From NCBI GenBank assembly GCA_904394195.1, contig CAJFNH010000038.1, positions 1 through 9,655 on the forward strand: DNA of 9,655 nt. Reading direction: 5' to 3'. The DNA is from Candidatus Gallimonas caecicola (GTDB lineage: Bacteria > Bacillota > Clostridia > Christensenellales > Borkfalkiaceae). This document shows positions 1 through 6,034 of the stretch, one piece after another (position 1 is the first letter of the stretch; every line of letters starts with the position of its first letter). The notes under the pieces are model-generated. The model saw only the letters and a list, made by a program, of their open reading frames with translations. It had not been told where the DNA came from and did no database searches. Made by a program: the position numbers and the translations under genes.

Positions 1-36
1 GCCGTGTCTTGCAAGCACGTCGCGGATGTCTTCCAT
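1..36 (-). CDS. 5' end of a gene, possibly 16S rRNA dimethyladenosine transferase (KsgA/RsmA), cut by the window edge
   Basis: Only the first 12 codons are present, reading MEDIRDVLARHG and running off the window. The ATG at 36-34 is preceded by GAGGG (46-42) with 5 nt spacing, a good Shine-Dalgarno. The N-terminus resembles KsgA starts, which usually carry a short helix ending in a Gly before the K-x-LGQNFL motif; that motif would lie outside the window. Context agrees: in many Firmicutes ksgA lies a few genes downstream of metG and tatD on the same strand. Twelve residues are too few to prove identity, so the product name is an inference from gene order; the presence of a gene start is better supported than its name. 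Confidence 0.4.
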   Translation of the reverse strand, partial: MEDIRDVLARHG

Positions 37-146
37 ATCTTCCCTCACATGGCGCGCCGCACGCGGCGCAAACTGCTTTGGAGGGAACGGCCCTCCTTAC
101 CAAGGAACAAAGGGAGCCTGCTGCTTCGGGCGCAGGCTCTCTCGCT
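37..146 (-). other. Intergenic region rich in inverted repeats
   Basis: There are 110 nt between the radical SAM gene and the next gene start. Besides the terminator-like hairpin at 114-139, it holds two perfect short inverted repeats: GGAGGG/CCCTCC (80-85 and 91-96) and GCGCCGC/GCGGCGC (54-60 and 63-69). The second lies just upstream of the Shine-Dalgarno of the gene at 36 and could affect its translation. I see no convincing -35/-10 pair, so the downstream gene may be read through from the metG operon. Confidence 0.5.
114..139 (-). terminator. Terminator-like hairpin after the metG-tatD-radical SAM operon
   Basis: GAGCCTGC (114-121) and GCAGGCTC (132-139) form a perfect 8-bp stem with a 10-nt loop, starting 8 nt after the radical SAM stop codon. 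On the minus strand it is followed by CCTTTGTT, a poor U-tract, so termination is likely partial. Confidence 0.5.
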
Positions 147-737
147 TTACTCTATCATCTCGCGCACGCGCAGCGGGATGCCGACGCGCGCGGCAACGGC
201 GCGGCATGCCTCCACTTCCGCCGACCCGATGCAGTCCACCACCGAAAACCAGCAGTTCAGCCCGTTGGCGCGGCAGGACTGCGCGAAAAAGAGCATGGAG
301 TCGAACGCCATATCCGCATAGATGGGGCGGCAGAGCTTGTCATACAGCCTGGCGCAGGAGGCGTTGAGCGAAATGTTGATACCGTCCAGCTTGCCGGCGA
401 GCTCGGGCGCGATGTCCCGCCCGTTGATGATGCTGCCCTGCCCGTTGGTGTTCAGGCGTGTCGCTTTGCCGCGTGCGTGCACATAGTCGCACACCTCGAG
501 CATGACGTCCAGCCGGTAGGTGGGCTCGCCGAAGCCGCAGAACACGACCTCGTCGCAGTCGCACTCCCCCAGCGCCTCCTCCACCTGCTCCGCCGTGGGC
601 TCGCCGTCCTTGAGCCAGAGGGCGTACCCTTCAAAGGTCTGCTTGCCGTTACGCACGCAGAAGGTGCAGCGGTTGGAGCAGCGGTTGGTCAGATTGACGT
701 ACAGATTGTTTCCGATCTTATAGACGTAGGTATCCAT
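147..737 (-). CDS. TatD family-associated radical SAM protein
   Basis: A 196-residue protein, very short for a radical SAM enzyme. The cluster motif CSNRCTFC (Cys20, Cys24, Cys27) would bind the 4Fe-4S cluster that cleaves S-adenosylmethionine. GFGEPT (68-73) matches the GGEP-like strand after the cluster loop, and LNTNGQG (95-101) is a typical later strand motif. The length, the lack of an auxiliary cluster domain and the position directly after tatD match the family named for its link to TatD nucleases; its substrate is not known to me. The ATG follows the tatD TAA by only 3 nt with a weak GGGG upstream, so it is probably translated by coupling. A second product from tatD readthrough is not possible, as the frames differ. 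Confidence 0.85.
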   Translation of the reverse strand: MDTYVYKIGNNLYVNLTNRCSNRCTFCVRNGKQTFEGYALWLKDGEPTAEQVEEALGECDCDEVVFCGFGEPTYRLDVMLEVCDYVHARGKATRLNTNGQGSIINGRDIAPELAGKLDGINISLNASCARLYDKLCRPIYADMAFDSMLFFAQSCRANGLNCWFSVVDCIGSAEVEACRAVAARVGIPLRVREMIE

Positions 738-740
738 TTG

Positions 741-1502
741 TTACCCCAGTTTATGAAAGAGCGCGGCGGCGTTGCGCGCGATGCGCGCCGCAAGTTCGGC
801 CGTCTCCTCGCCGCGCAGCGCGGCAAGGCGGGCGACGATGACGGGAATGTTGGCGGGCGTGTTTTTTTCGCCGCGGAAAGGCGAGAGATAGGGGCTGTCC
901 GTTTCGGACAGGATGCGCTCCGCCGGGCAAGCCTGCACGCTCTCCCACACCTTTTTGGCATTTTTGAAGCAGGCGACGCCGCCGAAGGAAAAGTAGGCGC
1001 CCAGCTGCGCGAAGTCGTCCAGACTGGCTGCGCCGTGCGAATAGCAGTGCATGAGAAAGCCGTCCGCGAGCAGCGCCCTGTGCTCGCGCAGCATGGCGAG
1101 CATGTCGGCGCAGCAGTCGCGCGAATGGATCTGAACGGGGAGCCCGAGCGCATGGGCGAGTTCGAGCTGCTGCGAAAAGACGCGCTGCTGCACATGGCGT
1201 TCGGGCTTTTCCCAATGGTAGTCCAGCCCCACCTCGCCCACGGCGACGCACTTTTGATCGGCGCACAGACTGCGTACGCCCGCGAGCGTTTCCGCCGTGA
1301 AGGACGCCGCCTCCGACGGATGCACGCCCGCAGTGAAGTATGCGCCCTCATACTGCGCCGCAATGCCTTGGTGCATGCGGCTGTGTTCGAGGGTGTCGCC
1401 CGCGAGGATGACGCGCGTCACGCCCGCCCGCGCTATCCTTTCCCATTCGAGCGGGAGATCGTACCCCTCCTGCGCAAAGTGCGCGTGTACGTCCAGATAC
1501 AT
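741..1502 (-). CDS. tatD: TatD family metal-dependent hydrolase/DNase
   Basis: A 253-residue TIM-barrel metallohydrolase, the normal length for TatD. Metal ligands are visible in order: His6 and His8 (DVHAHF), Glu90 in GEVGLDYH, His126 in IHSRD, His152 in the MHCYSHG segment, and Asp202 in ETDSPYLSP. TatD proteins are cytoplasmic 3'-5' DNases (some also act on RNA) linked to DNA repair and turnover; the exact substrate here cannot be told from sequence. The ATG lies one base after the metG TGA, and there is no clear Shine-Dalgarno, which implies coupling to metG. The metG-tatD order is widely conserved in Firmicutes. The start gives the usual short N-terminus directly before the HxH motif. 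Confidence 0.93.
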   Translation of the reverse strand: MYLDVHAHFAQEGYDLPLEWERIARAGVTRVILAGDTLEHSRMHQGIAAQYEGAYFTAGVHPSEAASFTAETLAGVRSLCADQKCVAVGEVGLDYHWEKPERHVQQRVFSQQLELAHALGLPVQIHSRDCCADMLAMLREHRALLADGFLMHCYSHGAASLDDFAQLGAYFSFGGVACFKNAKKVWESVQACPAERILSETDSPYLSPFRGEKNTPANIPVIVARLAALRGEETAELAARIARNAAALFHKLG

Positions 1503-1503
1503 A

Positions 1504-3474
1504 TCAGCGGATGGACGCGCCGGAGGGCATGTCCCTTTCGGGGGAGAGCAGGGAGAGATTCCCCTCCTCGTCCTCGGCGCACAGCACCATGCCCTCGGAG
1601 AGCACGCCGCACAATCTGACGGGCTTCAGGTTGGTAACGAGCACCACCTTCTTGCCCACCATCTCCTCGGGCGTGTACCACCTGGCGATGCCCGAGACGA
1701 CGGAGCGCACTTCGTCGCCGATGCGGATGGTCTCGTGCAGGAGCTTGCTTGATTTGGGCACGCGCTCGCAGGCGATGACCTCGCCCACCTTCAGCGCTAC
1801 CTTTGCAAAGTCGTCGATGGAAATTTGTTCGCCTTTTGCGGGGACGTCCGTGTCTTTCTCTTCCTTGCCCTTTTCGCGCTCATATTCCGCGCGCTGCGCC
1901 GCCCGGATCGCCTCTACCTTGGGGGCGACCTCCTTCCAGTCGAAGCGGGAAAAGAGAGGCTCGTCCTGCGCGGCGACGGTGTTGCCGCTCGGATAGCTCC
2001 CGAAGGCATCGCATGCCTCGAGCGATTTGAGGGGGGCGTTCAGGTAGGCGGCGATCTTTTGCGCCGTCCCGGGCAGGAAGGGGGCGAGCAGGCTCGCGCC
2101 CGTCAGAATGCTCTCGCACAGGTTGTACAAGACGGTGGAGAGCCGCCCCGCCTGCGCCGCGTCCTTGCCCAGCACCCAGGGCATGGTCTCGTCGATATAC
2201 TTGTTGGCGCGGCGGAATACAAGGAAGAGCTCGTTCAGGGCGTCCGCGACATGGTAATCCTGCATGCACGCCGTCACCTTGCGCGCGGCGCCCGTGACCA
2301 CCGCCTTCAGGTCGGCGTCCACCGCATCCGACACACCCATGTCCGCGACGGTGCCGCCGAAATACTTTCTTGCCATGGCGAGCGTGCGCCGCACAAGATT
2401 GCCCAGCGTGTTGGCAAGGTCGGAATTGACGCGCTCGCACACGAGCTCCCAGGTGATGGTACCGTCCCCTTCATAGGGCATCTCGTGCAGCACGAAGTAG
2501 CGGACGGCGTCCACGCCGAACACCGAGGCGAGGTCGTCCGCATAGATGACGTTGCCGCGCGACTTGCTCATCTTCTCGCCCCCCTGCAACAGCCACGGGT
2601 GGGCAAAGACGTGATCGGGCAGCGGCTCGCCCAGCGCCATTAAAAAGATGGGCCAGTAGATGGTATGGAAGCGGGCGATGTCCTTGCCGATGACGTGCAC
2701 CTTCTCGGCATTTTTCCAGTATTTTTCGTACAGTTCGCCCGATGCGCCGTCCGGCTCATAGCCCAGTCCGGAGATATAGTTGGTGAGCGCGTCCAGCCAG
2801 ACGTAGACGACGTGCTTTTTGTCGAAGTCGACGGGGATGCCCCAGGTGAAGGAGGTGCGCGACACGCACAGATCCTGCAGCCCCTTCTTCAAAAAGTTGT
2901 TCATCATCTCGTTCTTTCTGGAGACGGGACGGATGAAATCGGGGTGGCTTTCGATATGCGCGATGAGGCGGTCGGCATACTTGCCCATCTGAAAGAAGTA
3001 CGCCTCCTCCTTCGCGCGCTTCACCTCTCTGCCGCAGTCGGGGCACTTGCCATCCACGAGCTGGCTCTGCGTCCAGAAGCTCTCGCACGGCGTGCAGTAC
3101 CAGCCCTCGTATTCGCCCTTGTAGATATCCCCCTGCTCATAGAACTTGCGGAAGATCTTCTGCACAGTGCGCATATGGTCCTCGTCCGTGGTGCGGATGA
3201 ACTTGTCATACTTCACGTCCACGCCGTCCCAGACGGTGCGGATGACGTTCGCCACCCTGTCCACATACGCCTTGGGCGTGACGTGCGCCGCCGCCGCCTT
3301 CTCCTCGATCTTTTGCCCGTGCTCGTCCGTGCCCGTCTGAAAGCGCACGTCGTAGCCCTGCAGCCGTTTGAAGCGGACGATGGCGTCCGTCAAGATCGCC
3401 TCGTAGGTGTTGCCGATGTGCGGCTTGCCCGAAGTGTAGGCGATCGCCGTCGTTACATAACAGGTTTTTTTCAT
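1504..3474 (-). CDS. metG: Methionyl-tRNA synthetase
   Basis: A 656-residue class I aminoacyl-tRNA synthetase that charges tRNA-Met with methionine, using ATP, in the cytoplasm. The HIGH-type motif reads PHIGN (HIGN at 19-22) and the KMSKS motif is intact at 301-305. A single zinc knuckle is formed by Cys127/Cys130 (CTPC) and Cys144/Cys147 (CPDC). The anticodon-binding helical domain follows, then a charged linker and a C-terminal tRNA-binding OB-fold (about 552-656, Trbp111/EMAP-like, with FAKVALKVGEV and VVSGIARWY). The start is supported by GGGGAG 7 nt upstream and by the promoter at 3507-3535, leaving a leader of roughly 25 nt. That is too short for a T-box, so tRNA-sensing attenuation is not visible here. 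It is the first gene of the operon with tatD and the radical SAM gene. Confidence 0.97.
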   Translation of the reverse strand: MKKTCYVTTAIAYTSGKPHIGNTYEAILTDAIVRFKRLQGYDVRFQTGTDEHGQKIEEKAAAAHVTPKAYVDRVANVIRTVWDGVDVKYDKFIRTTDEDHMRTVQKIFRKFYEQGDIYKGEYEGWYCTPCESFWTQSQLVDGKCPDCGREVKRAKEEAYFFQMGKYADRLIAHIESHPDFIRPVSRKNEMMNNFLKKGLQDLCVSRTSFTWGIPVDFDKKHVVYVWLDALTNYISGLGYEPDGASGELYEKYWKNAEKVHVIGKDIARFHTIYWPIFLMALGEPLPDHVFAHPWLLQGGEKMSKSRGNVIYADDLASVFGVDAVRYFVLHEMPYEGDGTITWELVCERVNSDLANTLGNLVRRTLAMARKYFGGTVADMGVSDAVDADLKAVVTGAARKVTACMQDYHVADALNELFLVFRRANKYIDETMPWVLGKDAAQAGRLSTVLYNLCESILTGASLLAPFLPGTAQKIAAYLNAPLKSLEACDAFGSYPSGNTVAAQDEPLFSRFDWKEVAPKVEAIRAAQRAEYEREKGKEEKDTDVPAKGEQISIDDFAKVALKVGEVIACERVPKSSKLLHETIRIGDEVRSVVSGIARWYTPEEMVGKKVVLVTNLKPVRLCGVLSEGMVLCAEDEEGNLSLLSPERDMPSGASIR

Positions 3475-3506
3475 GCTCGCTCCCCTGCGCGTTTTTTCTC
3501 GCGCCT

Positions 3507-3535
3507 ATTATACTTCATTTGCGGAAAAATGTAAA
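3507..3535 (-). promoter_or_regulatory. Sigma-A-type promoter of metG
   Basis: On the minus strand TTTACA (3535-3530) and TATAAT (3512-3507) are separated by exactly 17 nt. Transcription should begin near base 3500, about 25 nt before the metG ATG. The -35 starts 2 bp beyond the GNAT stop codon, and no terminator lies between, so GNAT transcripts probably also read into metG. Confidence 0.85.
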
Positions 3536-3536
3536 C

Positions 3537-4142
3537 TTATTTTGCCTGCCACGCGGCGTTCACCCAGCGCGCCGTCCCGCGCCGGAGCGCCTGCCAGTCT
3601 GCAAGCAGCAGGGCGCGGTGAGAAAGATCGACGCACTCGCCCGTGGAGAGCCGCCACGCCTGCCGCGAGACGCCCTCCGCGCGCATGCCGCACTTTTCCA
3701 TCACCCGCCCCGAGGCGGCGTTGCGCGTGACGTACGTTCCCTCGATGCGCCACACCCCCACGCAGGCGAACAGATAGTCGATGACGGCGGTGAGCGCCTC
3801 CGTCATGATGCCGTGCCCCCACAGCTTTCTGGACAGGCAGTATCCCACCTGCGCACATTCGGCGCGGCGGTCGAGGGAGACCACCGAGATATCGCCCACC
3901 GCCTCGCCCGTCTCGTCCGACACGATCGCCCAATGGTAGACGTCGTCCAGCTTCGCCTCCTCCTCCCACATGGCAAGCAGGTGGCGGGTGAAGGCGGGGT
4001 CGGCGTGCGGCTCCCAGGTGAGATAGTGCGTGACGGCGGGGTCGCTCATCCAGTTGGCGAACGCCTGCGGCGCGTCCGACGCGCGGAAGGGACGCAGGGT
4101 GAGCCGCGCCGTATGCAAAACTTTGCTGCCGAGCTGATACAT
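3537..4142 (-). CDS. GNAT family N-acetyltransferase, RimJ/RimL-like
   Basis: A 201-residue acetyl-CoA-dependent N-acetyltransferase of the RimJ/RimL subgroup (Acetyltransf_3 type). It shows the opening strand LHTARLTLRPFRASDA (9-24), the central strand WAIVSDETGEAVGDIS (71-86), and the acetyl-CoA pyrophosphate loop in SRKLWGHGIMTEAL (104-117). The later segment GTYVTRNAASGRVMEKCGM (136-154) is typical of the family. The substrate, either a protein N-terminus or a small molecule, cannot be deduced. I place the start at 4142 because AAGGAG (4155-4150) lies 7 nt upstream and because the family begins at this point; longer in-frame starts would translate the terminator hairpin. The unusual leader RNA at 4185-4301 probably controls it. 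No terminator separates it from metG downstream. Confidence 0.9.
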   Translation of the reverse strand: MYQLGSKVLHTARLTLRPFRASDAPQAFANWMSDPAVTHYLTWEPHADPAFTRHLLAMWEEEAKLDDVYHWAIVSDETGEAVGDISVVSLDRRAECAQVGYCLSRKLWGHGIMTEALTAVIDYLFACVGVWRIEGTYVTRNAASGRVMEKCGMRAEGVSRQAWRLSTGECVDLSHRALLLADWQALRRGTARWVNAAWQAK

Positions 4143-4149
4143 AAGTTTT

Positions 4150-4155
4150 CTCCTT
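4150..4155 (-). promoter_or_regulatory. Ribosome-binding site that fixes the GNAT start
   Basis: AAGGAG on the minus strand lies 7 nt before the ATG at 4142-4140. It decides in favour of the 201-residue protein over an N-terminally extended frame starting upstream. Confidence 0.85.
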
Positions 4156-4184
4156 TTCCGCCGCGGCGCGCCCCCGAACACAAT

Positions 4185-4301
4185 GAAAAAAGCCCGCCGT
4201 TCGGCGGACTTCGTTTTCAGATATGATGACACGCCAAACTACCGTATTTGCATTGCAAATACGCTGCGCATGGCCTTGAAGTTGCAAATTTCGCGTGTCA
4301 T
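4185..4301 (-). ncRNA. Structured leader RNA (riboswitch or attenuator-like) or small RNA upstream of the GNAT gene
   Basis: The predicted transcript starts at about 4301 and ends at the terminator near 4185, about 115 nt, with no convincing coding content. Its first nine bases AUGACACGC (4301-4293) pair perfectly with GCGUGUCAU (4234-4226), making a closing stem at the exact 5' end. Inside is a perfect 9-bp hairpin, CGUAUUUGC-AAU-GCAAAUACG (4263-4243). A second AUUUGCA (around 4289-4283) could replace the 5' arm of that hairpin by pairing with UGCAAAU. Bases GUUUGGCG (4239-4232), overlapping the 3' arm of the closing stem, can pair with CGCCGAAC (4206-4199) in the terminator, giving 8 pairs with one G-U. 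So the closing stem and an antiterminator are mutually exclusive. I do not recognise a known riboswitch class; a free-standing small RNA is the alternative. Confidence 0.6.
4186..4209 (-). terminator. Intrinsic terminator at the end of the GNAT leader
   Basis: GUCCGCC (4209-4203) pairs with GGCGGGC (4198-4192), 7 bp with one G-U pair and a GAAC loop, followed at once by six T residues (4191-4186) on the minus strand. It ends 43 nt before the GNAT ATG and after a strong promoter, the usual geometry of an attenuator. Confidence 0.85.
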
Positions 4302-4307
4302 GCTTTG

Positions 4308-4360
4308 AGTATAGCACCCCTTTTCGCGCTTGTCAAGACTTTTTTGCAAAATTTTTCGGA
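4308..4360 (-). promoter_or_regulatory. Strong sigma-A promoter with UP element, for the GNAT leader RNA
   Basis: On the minus strand TTGACA (4336-4331, a perfect -35) is followed after exactly 17 nt by TATACT (4313-4308). Upstream of the -35 lies an A/T-tract stretch (about 4358-4340, GAAAAATTTTGCAAAAAAG) like an UP element. Transcription should begin at A4301, the first base of the closing stem of the leader RNA. Confidence 0.88.
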
Positions 4361-4403
4361 AGACCACGCGTCCCGCGCGGGTGCAGCGGCGACTTGTTTT
4401 GCA

Positions 4404-5360
4404 TCATTCCTTTCGTTTTGATATATCTCCGTCGCGCAATAATGCAAGGTCCGGACAGGTCATGCCGATCATCAGCTTGTCTTCCTCCGTAACGAAAATA
4501 TCCAACACCCGACAGCACGCGGAGCAATAGAGAGTCCCTTCGCCCACGGGCGGCAGGGCCGTCCCGCAGAAGGGACAGCAGAGCACCGCTCCCTTCGGCC
4601 GCTCCGGCCGAGGGCGGGAGCCCGGCTTGGGGACGACGGACGCAAGCAAGGATTCGACTTGCAGCCTGCCGGAGCGAAATGCGTCCGGATAATCGAAATA
4701 TCCCTTGCCGTTTGTAAACAGCACACAGACCCTGCCGCCCGCCACCCACTCGACCACGCCGCGGCGCCCCGTTTCCGCACTGATAACGCGCGTTCCGTTG
4801 GGGATCTCGGGGAACGGCCGGGGATCGGGTACGGTGCGGTCGGGAGGCGTGGAAATGGGCGTTGAGCGATCGGAAGAGGCGGGGTCGGGCACGGGGTCGG
4901 GCACGGGGACAGGGTCGGGCTTGAGTCGATCTGCAGGCACGGGCAAATCGGTTTTGTCCTTCATCCGCTTTAACAAATCGGTGCACCAGACATATAGCCG
5001 AAGTTCATATTCCTGCGTATTTTGCAGTTGCCATTGGCTGCAAACATAGTATTCGTCTGCAAAAATAAAATTCGTCCAATATCTGTTATATCCGTTCCTG
5101 TCGTCCGTCCCCTCCGAAACGGGGCGAAGAAAAGGATAGGAAAGCCCGAAAAAGCGAGAAGAAAATTCCTTATCCCTCAAATGCGCCATCATCTCCTGCG
5201 TGATCGCCCCCATCGCATAGAGCCGCGGCAAAATACGCCTGACATAGCCCTGCGTTTTTTCATCGGCATAGCGATAAAGTCCGTTTTGCGCGAGCAAAGC
5301 TCCGCCCTCTTTGTCATGTTCCGAATAAAAATTTGCGATATATGTCTGTGGCTGCATCAT
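4404..5360 (-). CDS. Hypothetical protein with Pro-rich linker and C-terminal zinc ribbon
   Basis: I do not recognise this 318-residue protein. Four parts are visible. Residues 1-135 form an apparently folded, aromatic-rich domain with FGLSYPFL (71-78), YNRYW (91-95) and YYVCSQW (104-110). Residues 139-187 are a Pro/Asp/Val-rich linker with repeated DPVP units. Residues 188-238 look like a small beta barrel of the SH3/KOW kind, with NGTRVIS, RRGVVEW and RVCVLFTNGKGYFDYP. Residues 261-283 are a zinc ribbon, with CPFC (262-265) and CSAC (279-282) 13 residues apart. No signal peptide or membrane segment is seen. GGAGGG lies 5-8 nt before two adjacent ATGs; either could be the start. It is transcribed alone from the extended -10 promoter at 5390-5398. 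A role in nucleic-acid or protein binding is possible but unproven. Confidence 0.85.
   Translation of the reverse strand: MMQPQTYIANFYSEHDKEGGALLAQNGLYRYADEKTQGYVRRILPRLYAMGAITQEMMAHLRDKEFSSRFFGLSYPFLRPVSEGTDDRNGYNRYWTNFIFADEYYVCSQWQLQNTQEYELRLYVWCTDLLKRMKDKTDLPVPADRLKPDPVPVPDPVPDPASSDRSTPISTPPDRTVPDPRPFPEIPNGTRVISAETGRRGVVEWVAGGRVCVLFTNGKGYFDYPDAFRSGRLQVESLLASVVPKPGSRPRPERPKGAVLCCPFCGTALPPVGEGTLYCSACCRVLDIFVTEEDKLMIGMTCPDLALLRDGDISKRKE
4881..4920. repeat. 12-bp tandem repeat coding for the DPVP linker
   Basis: GGGGTCGGGCAC occurs twice in tandem (4881-4892, 4893-4904) and is followed by a diverged copy (4905-4920). On the minus strand it encodes the repeated Pro-Asp-Pro-Val linker of the zinc-ribbon protein. 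As the unit is a multiple of 3, copy-number change would alter linker length without a frameshift. Confidence 0.75.
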
Positions 5361-5389
5361 TTTTCCCTCCGCGAAAATATCTCGATATC

Positions 5390-5398
5390 ATTATATCA
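5390..5398 (-). promoter_or_regulatory. Extended -10 promoter of the zinc-ribbon protein gene
   Basis: On the minus strand TGATATAAT (5398-5390) is a perfect TGn-TATAAT extended -10. The -35 at 17 nt spacing, GATTTT (5418-5413), is poor, which extended -10 promoters tolerate. The leader would be about 22 nt and contains the GGAGGG ribosome-binding site. Confidence 0.7.
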
Positions 5399-5472
5399 TG
5401 CCGGTTGTACCAAAAATCGCCCATGGCGCGTAATTTTTTGAATTATGTATGACTGTTTCCCCCTCTCACGCT

Positions 5473-5480
5473 CATACAAT
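5473..5480 (+). promoter_or_regulatory. Sigma-E-type -10 element of spmA-spmB
   Basis: CATACAAT matches the -10 consensus of the mother-cell sporulation factor sigma-E, the factor that drives spmAB in Bacillus subtilis. At the expected distance the -35 region (5451-5458, GACTGTTT) matches only half of the GTCATATT consensus. The -10 ends 5 nt before the spmA ATG, placing the predicted transcription start on or next to the start codon. Confidence 0.6.
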
Positions 5481-5485
5481 AGCCT

Positions 5486-6034
5486 ATGAACGTCATCTTT
5501 GCCGTTATCTTTCTGGCGGCGGCGATCGTGTTCCTTGTGCACGATCCCGAGGGCTTTCTCCCCGCCATGCTCGCGGGCGGGCAGAAGGCCGCGACCGTCT
5601 GCTTTGCCCTGCTCGCCTCCTACTGCGTGTGGCTGGGCTTTTTCAAGGTGCTGGAAAAGAGCGGACTGTCCGAACGGCTGGCAAGGGGACTGTACCCCGC
5701 CGCGCGCAGGCTCTTCCGCTCGCAGGACAGGCAGGCGCTCGCACTTGCCTGCCAGAATATTGCCGCCAACCTGCTGGGACTGCCCGGCGCGCCCACCCCG
5801 CCCGGCGTTGCCGCCACGCAGAAGTTTCTTGCCGCGGGCAACGACTATGCCGCCGACATGCTGTTCGTGCTCAACGCCACGAGTCTGCAGCTGCTGCCCA
5901 CCACGGTCATCGCCCTGCGCGCGGCGGCGGGCTCCTCCTCTCCCGCCGATATCCTTGCCCCCACCCTGCTTGCCACGCTCGTCTCCACCCTTGCCGGCGC
6001 GGCGCTCGTCATCCTCACAAGGAGGCGCGCATGA
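5486..6034 (+). CDS. spmA: Spore maturation protein A
   Basis: A 182-residue membrane protein of the nucleoside-recognition (Gate) family, close to the usual SpmA length. Hydrophobic segments lie at about 2-18 and 36-54, with others near the middle and C-terminus (about 157-178). NLLGLPGAPTPPGVAA (95-110) corresponds to the conserved N-x-x-G-L-x-x-A-x-T-P segment, and LNATSLQLLPTTVIALR (129-145) to the later conserved stretch. With SpmB it acts in the mother cell or forespore membrane during late sporulation, where it is needed for spore core dehydration in Bacillus. An in-frame TAG at 5480-5482 excludes any upstream start, and there is no Shine-Dalgarno, so the mRNA is probably leaderless. 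It overlaps spmB by 4 nt. Confidence 0.92.
   Translation: MNVIFAVIFLAAAIVFLVHDPEGFLPAMLAGGQKAATVCFALLASYCVWLGFFKVLEKSGLSERLARGLYPAARRLFRSQDRQALALACQNIAANLLGLPGAPTPPGVAATQKFLAAGNDYAADMLFVLNATSLQLLPTTVIALRAAAGSSSPADILAPTLLATLVSTLAGAALVILTRRRA

Noticed and set aside
9..1619. Plus-strand open frame of 536 codons
   Set aside because: It is opposite the radical SAM, tatD and metG genes, which have full family motifs on the minus strand. Its product is a low-complexity Arg/Ala/Gly/His-rich sequence typical of antisense frames in GC-rich DNA.
4143..4232. N-terminal extension of the GNAT protein to an in-frame ATG at 4232
   Set aside because: The extension would translate the terminator hairpin, has no Shine-Dalgarno and is not similar to GNAT N-termini; AAGGAG sits correctly before the ATG at 4142.
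4361..4403. Terminator for the zinc-ribbon protein gene
   Set aside because: CCCGCGCGGG is palindromic but leaves only a short stem, and the following T-run on the minus strand is missing, so transcripts may run into the GNAT leader region.
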